Source of the DNA: Paenibacillus sp. sptzw28
Lineage (GTDB): Bacteria > Bacillota > Bacilli > Paenibacillales > Paenibacillaceae
Length of the DNA stretch: 64,000 bases
NCBI RefSeq assembly: GCF_019550795.1
Contig: NZ_CP080545.1
Span: 2,948,001-3,012,000, forward strand
Direction of reading: 5' to 3'
Position numbers and translations under genes: made by a program. Positions 55,812 to 64,000 of the stretch are shown one piece after another (within the stretch, counting starts at the first letter, position 1; each line of letters starts with the position of its first letter). Below the pieces are notes generated by a model. That model was not told the origin of the DNA. It saw nothing but the letters and a program-made list of their open reading frames with translations, and ran no database searches.

Positions 55812-57251
55812 ATGGCGGGCAAGGTTTGGTTCTGGAGCGGAGAGCGCGCGGCAGCGAAGTCCGCATTAGCACCGCAGGCATGGCGTGAAGGTATACCGTC
55901 TGCAGACGATGCAGTTATTGTATGCGGCGGCGCGAAGCTGCCGCCGATATGGCGCGATGCGGGAGAACCATTGGTCCTCAACGCGCGCGCCGCGGCTTTC
56001 GCCGCATTGGATAAGGAAGAGATTAGAAGACGGCTCCGCCGGGCCGGCGTTGCGGTTGCAGGTGCTTCCGGGGATGAGACTGCAGTTCGGGAAGCCGAGA
56101 GCGGGAAGAGCTGGCGGGATACGCGGCGATATGCAGTTGCGCTCTTTCACCTTCAGCCGATTGCCGTGCAGCGAAGAAGCCCCGTCGGCACGGGGATTGG
56201 AATAAACGCGGCTGCTTCGGCCCGGATTATCAGACCGTCGGATTCGCTGTACCGGCGGCTTTCGATGGTTGCAGTTAGAGCCCTTTATGCGGCCGGTCTG
56301 GATTTCGGGATTGTAGAGGTTCAGACGGACGACGTTGGCCGCTGCTCTGTTGTGAGAGTAAGCTTGCCGGCTGAGGATCGTCTGGCGGGCGGGATTTGGG
56401 CCGAAGCGGTTCGAGGCTTCAAAGCCGAAACTTCGGAAGCTGCGGTTCATGCGAGCCGGGAAGGCGGGGCTGTTCTGCTTGGCGCGGACCCCGAGTTCCT
56501 TCTCCTCGGGGGTGGCGGCAAAGTTGTACCTGCCGCCCGCTATCTGGAGGGCGGCCATGGGGCGGGCTGCGACGCCGTAGTTGTCGGCGGGCGCGTTATG
56601 CACCCGGTGGCCGAGCTGCGGCCGGCACCGGCGAAATCTCCCGGCGAGCTGGCCGCGAACATCCGGCGGCTGCTCAGCCAAGCGGCGGCGCGCATTCCGG
56701 ACGGCGGCGAGCTGCGCTGGGCCGCAGGCGGCATGCCGGTCCCGGGCTTCGCGCTGGGCGGACACATCCATCTTAGCGGCGTTCGGCTGACCGGCCGGCT
56801 GCTGCGGCAGCTCGACAGCTATTTGGCGCTGCCTCTTGCGATGATCGAATCAGCGGGCGAGCGGGACCGCCGTCCCCGTTACGGCGGGCTCGGCGATTTC
56901 AGGCTGCAGTCGCACGGCGGTTTCGAATACCGTACGCCGCCCAGCTGGCTTGCATCGCCGCTCGCTGCAAAAGCGGCCTTCGCTTTGGCGCTGCTATGCG
57001 CGCGGGAGAGCGGCACACTGTCCTACCGGCCTTCGGAGGACGAGCGTATCGTCGACGCCTATTACGCAGGCGACAGGGAAACGCTGCGCAGCCGCTGTCT
57101 GGAGCGGCTGGCCGAGTCGATGGAGGCCACCCCTTCTTACCGCGAGCTCGCCGGCTATATAGAGCCGCTATTCGAGGCCGCCCGAAAGGGAAGAACCTGG
57201 GATGTGTCCGCCGATATCAGGAAGAAATGGCGCACGGCACCTTTTGTATAA
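55812..57251 (+). CDS. Putative amidoligase (COOH-NH2 ligase-type domain)
   Basis: 479 residues, GC-rich. The C-terminal half (about 215-450) matches the phage-type putative amidoligase family: LLGADPEFLLL, VAELRPAPAKSPGELAANIR, FALGGHIHLSGV, ALPLAMIESAGERDRRPRYG and HGGFEYRTPPSWLASPLAAK. These are ATP-grasp-related/glutamine-synthetase-like enzymes thought to join amino and carboxyl groups. The N-terminal ~200 residues are less clear. ATG 55812 follows GGGGATGGAACG. Sitting between cotE and mutS it may act in spore coat or peptide modification; this is context only. Confidence 0.75.
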   Translation: MAGKVWFWSGERAAAKSALAPQAWREGIPSADDAVIVCGGAKLPPIWRDAGEPLVLNARAAAFAALDKEEIRRRLRRAGVAVAGASGDETAVREAESGKSWRDTRRYAVALFHLQPIAVQRRSPVGTGIGINAAASARIIRPSDSLYRRLSMVAVRALYAAGLDFGIVEVQTDDVGRCSVVRVSLPAEDRLAGGIWAEAVRGFKAETSEAAVHASREGGAVLLGADPEFLLLGGGGKVVPAARYLEGGHGAGCDAVVVGGRVMHPVAELRPAPAKSPGELAANIRRLLSQAAARIPDGGELRWAAGGMPVPGFALGGHIHLSGVRLTGRLLRQLDSYLALPLAMIESAGERDRRPRYGGLGDFRLQSHGGFEYRTPPSWLASPLAAKAAFALALLCARESGTLSYRPSEDERIVDAYYAGDRETLRSRCLERLAESMEATPSYRELAGYIEPLFEAARKGRTWDVSADIRKKWRTAPFV

Positions 57252-57335
57252 GCCTGCCGGCAGGCCCCTTACGGCGTTCCAGTCCATTCCATGGCGGGGC
57301 GCTTTAATGCTATAATAATAGTCTGATGTTTTGCA

Positions 57336-58930
57336 GTGGATGCTTACGAAGTGAGTTTTTGCTCCTTCGTCACAAAAACTCTAGGTGGATGCTTACGAAG
57401 TGAGTTTTTGCTCCTTCGTCACAAAAACTCTAGGTGGATGCTTACGAAGTGAGTTTTTGCTCCTTCGTCACAAAAACTCTAGGTGGATGCTTACGAAGTG
57501 AGTTTTTGCTCCTTCGTCACAAAAACTCTAGGTGGATGCTTACGAAGTGAGTTTTTGCTCCTTCGTCACAAAAACTCTAGGTGGATGCTTACGAAGTGAG
57601 TTTTGCTCCTTCGTCACAAAAACTCTAGGTGGATGCTTACGAAGTGAGTTTTTGCTCCTTCGTCACAAAAACTCTAGGTGGATGCTTACGAAGTGAGTTT
57701 TTGCTCCTTCGTCACAAAAACTCTAGGTGGATGCTTACGAAGTGAGTTTTTGCTCCTTCGTCACAAAAACTCTAGGTGGATGCTTACGAAGTGAGTTTTG
57801 CTCCTTCGTCACAAAAACTCTAGGTGGATGCTTACGAAGTGAGTTTTTGCTCCTTCGTCACAAAAACTCTAGGTGGATGCTTACGAAGTGAGTTTTTGCT
57901 CCTTCGTCACAAAAACTCTAGGTGGATGCTTACAGAAGTGAGTTTTGCTCCTTCGTCACAAAAACTCTAGGTGGATGCTTACAGAAGTGAGTTTTGCTCC
58001 TTCGTCACAAAAACTCTAGGTGGATGCTTACAAGTGAGTTTTGCTCCTTCGTCACAAAAACTCTAGGTGGATGCTTACAGAAGTGGGTTTTGCTCCTTCG
58101 TCACAAAAACTCTAGGTGGATGCTTAAGAAGTGAGTTTTGCTCCTTCGTCACAAAAACTCTAGGTGGATGCTTACAGAAGTGAGTTTTGCTCCTTCGTCA
58201 CAAAAACTCTAGGTGGATGCTTACGAAGTGAGTTTTTGCTCCTTCGTCACAAAAACTCTAGGTGGATGCTTAGAAGTGAGTTTTGCTCCTTCGTCACAAA
58301 AACTCTAGGTGGATGCTTGAAGTGAGTTTTGCTCCTTCGTCACAAAAACTCTAGGTGGATGCTTACAGAAGTGAGTTTTGCTCCTTCGTCACAAAAACTC
58401 TAGGTGGATGCTTACGAAGTGAGTTTTTGCTCCTTCGTCACAAAAACTCTAGGTGGATGCTTACGAAGTGAGTTTTTGCTCCTTCGTCACAAAAACTCTA
58501 GGTGGATGCTTACGAAGTGAGTTTTTGCTCCTTCGTCACAAAAACTCTAGGTGGATGCTTACGAAGTGAGTTTTTGCTCCTTCGTCACAAAAACTCTAGG
58601 TGGATGCTTACGAAGTGAGTTTTGCTCCTTCGTCACAAAAACTCTAGGTGGATGCTTACAGAGTGAGTTTTGCTCCTTCGTCACAAAAACTCTAGGTGGA
58701 TGCTTACAGTGAGTTTTGCTCCTTCGTCACAAAAACTCTAGGTGGATGCTTACAGTGGGTTTTGCTCCTTCGTCACAAAAACTCTAGGTGGATGCTTGAG
58801 TGAGTTTTGCTCCTTCGTCACAAAAACTCTAGGTGGATGCTTACGAAGTGAGTTTTTGCTCCTTCGTCACAAAAACTCTAGGTGGATGCTTACGAAGTGA
58901 GTTTTTGCTCCTTCGTCACAAAAACTCTTA
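57336..58930. repeat. 33-copy tandem repeat of a 45-49 bp unit
   Basis: Units begin GTGGATGCTTACGAAGTGAG and end CACAAAAACTCTAG. Starts counted by eye: 57336, 57385, 57434, 57483, 57532, 57581, 57629, 57678, 57727, 57776, 57824 and so on to 58882, 33 in all. Most are 49 bp; about a third are 45-48 bp, with changes in GCTTACGAAG or one T fewer in the T-run, while the right part CTCCTTCGTCACAAAAACTC is nearly invariant. ACGAAG can pair with CTTCGT and GAGTTTTTG with CAAAAACTC, and the two pairings interleave. The unit is not a multiple of three and encodes no repeat protein. TATAAT at 57311-57316 lies just upstream; the last unit runs into the mutS ribosome site. Confidence 0.97.
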
Positions 58931-58941
58931 GGAGGGGCGAA

Positions 58942-61779
58942 ATGCCGGCTTATACCCCGATGATACAGCAGTACCTCGCCATCAAGGAAGAGGCGAAGGA
59001 TGCCTTTCTGTTTTTCCGGCTGGGCGACTTTTATGAAATGTTTTTCGACGATGCGGTGGCAGCTTCACGGGAGCTTGAAATTACGCTGACCGGACGCGAG
59101 GGAGGCGGCGAGTCGCGCATTCCGATGTGCGGCGTCCCTTACCATTCCGCGGAAGGATACATAGCCAGATTAATCGAAAAAGGATACAAAGTCGCGATTT
59201 GCGAACAAGTCGAGGATCCTTCGGCGGCCAAAGGCGTCGTTCGCCGCGAGATTGTCCGGGTCATTACACCCGGGACGGTAATGGAGACGAAATCCATTAC
59301 CGAGAAAGCGAATAATTTTATTGTATCCGTCTCCGGCCTTGAGGGAGCTTACGGAGTCGCGTCCTGCGATCTGACAACGGGGGAGCTGTATGTGACGTCC
59401 TTCCCGGCAGGTCTTGATATGCTGACAGATGAAATCAACGTCTATCATCCGGTTGAAATAGTCGGCGATGCTGCATTGCTTGAGCTGCTTAAGCCTGCGG
59501 CGGCCGCATGGAACAGACCTGTACTGTTCACGCCGCGTGAACCTATGGACCCGGAGCGTCTCAGCGGGCAGTTCGACGGGCAGGAACTGGATACGCTAGA
59601 TCCGGCACGCTACCGGGCGGTAAGCCTGCTGACCGGCTATCTGGACGAAACGCAAAAGCGATCGCTCGGTCATTTACGCCGGGTTCGCGTTTATGAACCT
59701 AATCAATTCATGATACTCGATCCGTTCACCCGCCGTAATCTGGAACTGGTGGAAACGGTGCAAAGCCGCAGCAAAAAAGGTTCGCTTCTGTGGCTGCTTG
59801 ACCGGACGCGCACTTCGATGGGGGCGCGGATGCTCCGCCGCTGGATCGACAAGCCGCTATTGTCGAAGCCGGCTATCGACGAACGGCTGGAAGCGGTAGA
59901 AAAGCTGCACGCCAATTTTATCCTTCGCGACGAATTGCGGCGCGAGCTTAGTGAAATATACGATCTGGAACGGCTTGTCGGGAGGGTTGCCTTCGGCAGC
60001 GCGAACGGCCGCGATTTGAACGCGCTGAAATCCTCGCTCCAGCACGTTCCGGCGCTTGCTGAGCTATGTTCGGATTCGGATTCGGCGACGCTATGGAAGC
60101 TGGTCGACGGCGTTGACAGCTGCGCGGACCTTGCGGCCATGATTGAAACGGTTATTGTCGAGGATCCGCCTGTATCGGTACGAGAAGGCGGACTTATCAA
60201 GGCGGGATACGACACATACCTGGACGAGCTCCGCGAGGCGAGCGTGAACGGCAAGAAATGGCTTGCCGAGCTGGAGCGCCGCGAGCGTGAGGCAACGGGA
60301 ATCAAGTCGCTCAAGATCGGTTACAACAAAGTGTTCGGTTATTACCTTGAAGTGTCCAAAGCGAGCATATCGATGCTGCCTGAAGGCCGCTATGAGCGTA
60401 AACAAACGCTTGCCAATGCGGAGAGGTATGTAACGCCTGAGCTGAAAGAAAAGGAACGGCTCATTTTGGAAGCGGAAGAGAAGATGGTAGACCTCGAATA
60501 TGCCCGTTTTCTTGAGCTGCGCGATCATTTATCCGCTCATCTGCACAGGCTGCAAAAGCTGGGTGAAACGATTGCGGCTCTAGACGTCTTCCAGTCGCTT
60601 GCTACAGTAAGCTCCGAGCAGCGTTATGTGAAGCCGGCCATCACCGAAAGCTACGATCTTATCGTGGAAGACGGCCGCCATCCTGTCGTGGAAGCCGTTA
60701 TCGAAGGAACGCCTTTTATTGCGAACGGAACGTCGCTTACGAAGGAAGGGGCTTCGATGCTGCTCATCACAGGACCGAATATGGCGGGCAAAAGCACCTA
60801 TATGCGTCAAGTGGCGCTGATCGGTATCATGGCGCAAATCGGCTGCTTCGTTCCGGCAAAGCTGGCGGTAATACCTCTCATCGACCGGATTTTCACCCGC
60901 ATCGGCGCAGCCGACGATCTGATCGGCGGTCAAAGCACCTTCATGGTCGAGATGAAGGACATTCAGACGATGACCGATAAAGCGACGCCGCAAAGCCTTG
61001 TCATCATCGACGAGCTCGGACGAGGCACATCGACGGGCGAAGGGATGGCGATCGCCCAGGCGGTAATCGAGTTCGTGCATCACGAGGTCGGCTGCAAAGC
61101 TCTCGTGTCCACGCATTTTCACGAGCTGGCCCATCTTGAAGATACGCTTCCTTCACTGGCCAACGTATGTATGGCGGTGCAGGAGACCGGCGACAATGTG
61201 ACCTTCCTGCGCAAGCTGGTTCCAGGTGCGGCAAGCACCAGCTACGGGATTTATTGCGCGCAGCTGGCGGGATTGCCGGGAAGTATTATCACACGCGCTT
61301 ACTCGCTGCTGGAATCGCTAGACGGGCAGGAAGGCGGCGGTTCGGTTCCCGTTCGTAACCCCTCCGCTAACGGCCGAAACGGGATTTCCTCATTCGCCGG
61401 CATGCAGGAGGCGGCGGCTTCCCGCGAGCCGCTGCCCGGACAAGCCTTGGAAGCGGCAGACGACGCACCAGCCAAGATAAAGGATTCCGTCACTGCCGCG
61501 ATTGCTATAGCCGAACAAGCAGAGGCGTATGCCAGGCAAGGGAGCGCCCCCGAAAAAGCGGAAGCAGCCGCAGTGACTCCGAATCAGAAGGCGGAGGTAG
61601 TGCAGTTGTCCATCTTCGGCGAAGCTGTGCCTGAAAGCAATAAGAGCCGCAGGGCGAACCCGAAGGCGGAGCAATTGGCCGATCAATTGAAACGGCTTGA
61701 CCTCTTTAATATGACGCCATTGCAGGCGATGCAATGGTTGAATGATATGAAGCTGAAGCTTGCCGAGGATAAAGCATAG
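58942..61779 (+). CDS. mutS: DNA mismatch repair protein MutS
   Basis: 945 residues, longer than the usual ~860 because of a long Ala/Glu-rich linker before the C-terminus. It recognises mismatches: the mismatch-binding Phe motif is in FFRLGDFYEMFFDDA, Walker A is GPNMAGKST at 611-619, with DELGRGTSTGEGMAIAQAV and STHFHELAHLED following. QLSIF at 888-892 is a beta-clamp binding motif. ATG 58942 is right after TTAGGAGGGGCGAA; a GTG at 58882 would translate the last tandem repeat and is not credible. It is followed 30 bp later by mutL, with which it should be co-transcribed. The promoter is either before or within the array. Confidence 0.98.
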   Translation: MPAYTPMIQQYLAIKEEAKDAFLFFRLGDFYEMFFDDAVAASRELEITLTGREGGGESRIPMCGVPYHSAEGYIARLIEKGYKVAICEQVEDPSAAKGVVRREIVRVITPGTVMETKSITEKANNFIVSVSGLEGAYGVASCDLTTGELYVTSFPAGLDMLTDEINVYHPVEIVGDAALLELLKPAAAAWNRPVLFTPREPMDPERLSGQFDGQELDTLDPARYRAVSLLTGYLDETQKRSLGHLRRVRVYEPNQFMILDPFTRRNLELVETVQSRSKKGSLLWLLDRTRTSMGARMLRRWIDKPLLSKPAIDERLEAVEKLHANFILRDELRRELSEIYDLERLVGRVAFGSANGRDLNALKSSLQHVPALAELCSDSDSATLWKLVDGVDSCADLAAMIETVIVEDPPVSVREGGLIKAGYDTYLDELREASVNGKKWLAELERREREATGIKSLKIGYNKVFGYYLEVSKASISMLPEGRYERKQTLANAERYVTPELKEKERLILEAEEKMVDLEYARFLELRDHLSAHLHRLQKLGETIAALDVFQSLATVSSEQRYVKPAITESYDLIVEDGRHPVVEAVIEGTPFIANGTSLTKEGASMLLITGPNMAGKSTYMRQVALIGIMAQIGCFVPAKLAVIPLIDRIFTRIGAADDLIGGQSTFMVEMKDIQTMTDKATPQSLVIIDELGRGTSTGEGMAIAQAVIEFVHHEVGCKALVSTHFHELAHLEDTLPSLANVCMAVQETGDNVTFLRKLVPGAASTSYGIYCAQLAGLPGSIITRAYSLLESLDGQEGGGSVPVRNPSANGRNGISSFAGMQEAAASREPLPGQALEAADDAPAKIKDSVTAAIAIAEQAEAYARQGSAPEKAEAAAVTPNQKAEVVQLSIFGEAVPESNKSRRANPKAEQLADQLKRLDLFNMTPLQAMQWLNDMKLKLAEDKA

Positions 61780-61809
61780 GCACAGCTTATGAAGAAAGGA
61801 GGAGAGATA

Positions 61810-63885
61810 ATGGGCAAAATCCGGGTGTTGGACGAGCAGCTGGCCAATCAGATTGCGGCCGGTGAAGTGGTGGAGCGGCCGTCGTCGGTTGTGAAGGAGC
61901 TGGTCGAGAATGCGGTTGACGCTGGCAGCACGACCGTCGACATCGTCATCGAAGAGGGCGGTTTGACGCTGATCCGCGTTGCGGATAACGGCTCGGGCAT
62001 CGCCGCCGAAGACGTGGGAACGGCATTCTTCCGTCACGCCACGAGCAAGATTTCATCCGGAAGCGATTTGTTCCGGATTGCAAGCCTTGGCTTCCGGGGC
62101 GAAGCGCTGCCGAGTATTGCCGCTGTCGCTCGTGTGGAATGCGTCAGCTCATCGGAAACCTCGGGACTCGGGCGGCGCCTCGTAATCGAAGGGGGAACCG
62201 TCCATAAGAACGAGGAATGCAGCGCGCCTCAAGGAACCGATATTGCGGTTCGCGACCTGTTTTACAATACGCCTGCAAGACTTAAATATATGAAGACAAT
62301 CCAGACGGAGATCGGCCATATTGCCGATTATGTCAATCGTCTTGCGCTTGCTCATCCGGGCATCGCTTTTACGCTAAAGCATAACGGAGGGCTGCTGCTG
62401 CGTACGCTTGGCAGCGGGGACCGGCTGCAGACCTTCGCAGCGATATACGGCACTCAGGCGGCTAAGGCGATGCTTCCGGTTGAAGGCGAACACCCCGACT
62501 ATGAGCTTACGGGGTTTATTTCCAAACCGGAGCAAACCCGGGCGAACCGGAACGGTATAACGGTCGTCGTCAACGGGCGGTACATAAGAAGCTTTGTTAT
62601 TAATCAAGCTATTCTGCAGGCCTACCATACCCTGCTGCCGATCAACCGTTTTCCGCTTGCAGTGCTGGAAATCGGCATGCATCCGAGCCTGCTTGATGTC
62701 AATGTCCACCCCTCGAAAATGGAAGTCCGGTTCAGCAAAGAAACCGAACTGCGCCAGTTTATCGAGGAGTCAGTCGAGCGCGCGCTCGGCAGGGAGCGTC
62801 ATATACCGGGGCCGGCTTCATCCGAGCGCTCCAAGCCGGTATTTATTCAGGACCGCATCTCCTTCCACCGGCCTGAATCGTCATTTCCGCCGCCTGCTGC
62901 CGGCGGCTCTACCGGCGGCGGAAGCAGCTCCTCTCGGCAAGGGGGCGGACGAACACAGCCGGATTGGCAGAACGGCAGAACCGCGATACCAAGGGATGCA
63001 ACGGAGCGGCTGTATGCGCCGCCGCCTTCTGCGATTGACAGCGGCAGTGCGGTTCGTGAAACCGCGGCAGGGGCGCTGTTCGAAATCAACCGGGCCGAGC
63101 CGCGCGATTTCTCGGTCAGCGAGCGGACCGAGGGAACGGGCGGAGGATCAGAGGAACAGTCTGTGGAAACCGGCGGTGTACATTCGCCGGACATGAATCA
63201 ACCAAACGGGGAAATCCGGGCTATGAAGCAGGAACCGCAGACCGGTGACCGGAATGACATCAATTATAGTGAATCGGCGGCAGACCGGTCTGCGGCTTCT
63301 TTCCCGGAGCTTTACTGGATCGGCCAGCTGCACGGCACCTACATAGTCGCTCAGAACGAGGACGGACTGTATTTGATCGATCAGCACGCGGCGCACGAGC
63401 GTATTCACTATGAATACTTTTACGAGAAATTCGGCAAGCCCCAGCAAGCGAGCCAGCAGCTGCTTGTGCCATTCACCCTGGAATATACGGCGTCGGAAGC
63501 TGCGCTGCTTAGGGACCGGCTGCGGGTCTTGGAGGAAGCCGGAGTCGAGCTTGAACCGTTCGGTTCGGGCGCGTTTCTCGTACGCGCTTACCCCGAATGG
63601 CTTCCCGCGGGAGACGAGCAGGCGGTTGTTCAGGAAATGGTGGAATGGCTGCTGGGCGAGAAGGGAAGCGTCGATATCGGCAAGCTCCGCGAGAAATCGG
63701 CGATAATGTGCTCATGTAAAGCTTCGATTAAAGCAAATGACAGGCTTACGCGGGAAGAAGCTGAAGGACTGCTGCAGCGGCTTGCGGCATGCGCTCAGCC
63801 ATATACATGTCCGCACGGAAGACCGATCGTCGTTCATATGTCGACCTACCAATTGGAAAAAATGTTTAAGCGGGTGATGTCATGA
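61810..63885 (+). CDS. mutL: DNA mismatch repair protein MutL (endonuclease type)
   Basis: 691 residues. N-terminal GHKL ATPase: IAAGEVVERPSSVVKELVEN, DNGSGI, FRGEALPSIAAV. A long Gly/Ser-rich linker (about 345-500) leads to the C-terminal dimerisation/endonuclease domain with the metal-binding motif DQHAAHERIHYE, CSCKASIKAND and CPHGRPIVVHMS. The presence of the motif shows that this MutL nicks DNA, as in bacteria lacking MutH. ATG 61810 follows AAGGAGGAG. Its stop overlaps the next gene's ATG. Confidence 0.97.
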   Translation: MGKIRVLDEQLANQIAAGEVVERPSSVVKELVENAVDAGSTTVDIVIEEGGLTLIRVADNGSGIAAEDVGTAFFRHATSKISSGSDLFRIASLGFRGEALPSIAAVARVECVSSSETSGLGRRLVIEGGTVHKNEECSAPQGTDIAVRDLFYNTPARLKYMKTIQTEIGHIADYVNRLALAHPGIAFTLKHNGGLLLRTLGSGDRLQTFAAIYGTQAAKAMLPVEGEHPDYELTGFISKPEQTRANRNGITVVVNGRYIRSFVINQAILQAYHTLLPINRFPLAVLEIGMHPSLLDVNVHPSKMEVRFSKETELRQFIEESVERALGRERHIPGPASSERSKPVFIQDRISFHRPESSFPPPAAGGSTGGGSSSSRQGGGRTQPDWQNGRTAIPRDATERLYAPPPSAIDSGSAVRETAAGALFEINRAEPRDFSVSERTEGTGGGSEEQSVETGGVHSPDMNQPNGEIRAMKQEPQTGDRNDINYSESAADRSAASFPELYWIGQLHGTYIVAQNEDGLYLIDQHAAHERIHYEYFYEKFGKPQQASQQLLVPFTLEYTASEAALLRDRLRVLEEAGVELEPFGSGAFLVRAYPEWLPAGDEQAVVQEMVEWLLGEKGSVDIGKLREKSAIMCSCKASIKANDRLTREEAEGLLQRLAACAQPYTCPHGRPIVVHMSTYQLEKMFKRVMS

Positions 63886-64000
63886 TCGTCACCACACCGC
63901 ATAAACCGTCGCCCGAGCTCCTGGAGTATGCCAGCAAGCTGTCCGCGGAGCTCGGCGGTCGTTTTGTCCCCCGCAAGCAGGAATCGCTTACCGGGCTGAG
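63882..64000 (+). CDS. Probable SAM-dependent methyltransferase (partial, runs off right edge)
   Basis: Only about 39 codons are visible: MIVTTPHKPSPELLEYASKL, SAELGGRFVPRKQESLTGL. This start is like class I methyltransferases of the RsmJ-related type often found after mutL in Paenibacillus (recalled, unverified). It overlaps the mutL stop (ATGA), indicating one operon. Confidence 0.55.
   Translation, partial: MIVTTPHKPSPELLEYASKLSAELGGRFVPRKQESLTGL

Noticed and set aside
57336..58930. The array as a CRISPR locus
   Set aside because: The whole 45-49 bp unit repeats; there are no unique spacers of constant length and no cas genes nearby.
58882..58941. GTG at 58882 as the mutS start
   Set aside because: It would translate the last tandem repeat; the ATG at 58942 has a strong ribosome site and begins at the conserved MutS N-terminus.

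Overview
The window looks like a chromosomal segment of an endospore-forming Paenibacillaceae bacterium (Paenibacillus or a close relative). The reasons are strong AGGAGG-type ribosome sites, the spore coat gene cotE next to mutS-mutL, a bacillithiol-type YtxJ, YesM/YesN-like two-component regulators beside sugar ABC transporters, and very large secreted multidomain glycosidases. No rRNA, tRNA or CRISPR array was recognised.

Layout. 1-1.66 kb: a multi-PAS sensor kinase cut by the left edge. 2.2-28.95 kb: a polysaccharide-utilisation region. A leftward pair (GH88-type unsaturated glucuronyl hydrolase, ADP-ribosylglycohydrolase-like protein) diverges from a rightward set of two sugar permeases, a response regulator, a histidine kinase and a lipoprotein binding protein. 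Then come four tandem paralogous secreted GH5-type enzymes with growing or shrinking C-terminal modules, and a 1362-residue clan GH-A enzyme with no visible signal peptide. 29.0-37.0 kb: a decayed island of foreign DNA. It holds two serine-recombinase remnants, a group II intron reverse-transcriptase fragment, a broken plasmid-type partition operon with a perfect palindrome, an AT-rich ECF sigma/anti-sigma pair, a GC-rich three-gene set with a small secreted protein, and the two halves of one S41 peptidase gene in permuted order (C half left, N half right). 37.0-40.0 kb: a GH78-type rhamnosidase. 40.2-43.6 kb: small stress or unknown genes mixed with gene fragments, including a chimeric ORF. 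43.7-51.1 kb: housekeeping and stationary-phase genes (ytxJ, GH18 hydrolase, YxcD-like, DUF309, carbonic anhydrase, HesB-like, M32 carboxypeptidase). 51.25-55.0 kb: a NitT/TauT-type ABC importer and an aromatic-acid-exporter-like protein. 55.1-64 kb: cotE, a putative amidoligase, a 33-copy tandem repeat array, mutS, mutL and the start of a probable methyltransferase.

How it works together. The 2-29 kb genes (with the 37-40 kb rhamnosidase) make sense as one system: secreted GH5/GH-A enzymes cut a polymer, the ABC transporter imports oligosaccharides under control of its two-component system, and GH88/GH78-type enzymes remove unsaturated uronic acid and rhamnose. The substrate is not provable from sequence. 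The two most unusual items are the island, which reads like a circular element integrated inside the terminator of the last GH gene, and the 33-unit array whose last copy touches the mutS ribosome binding site, so that array length could affect mismatch-repair expression.
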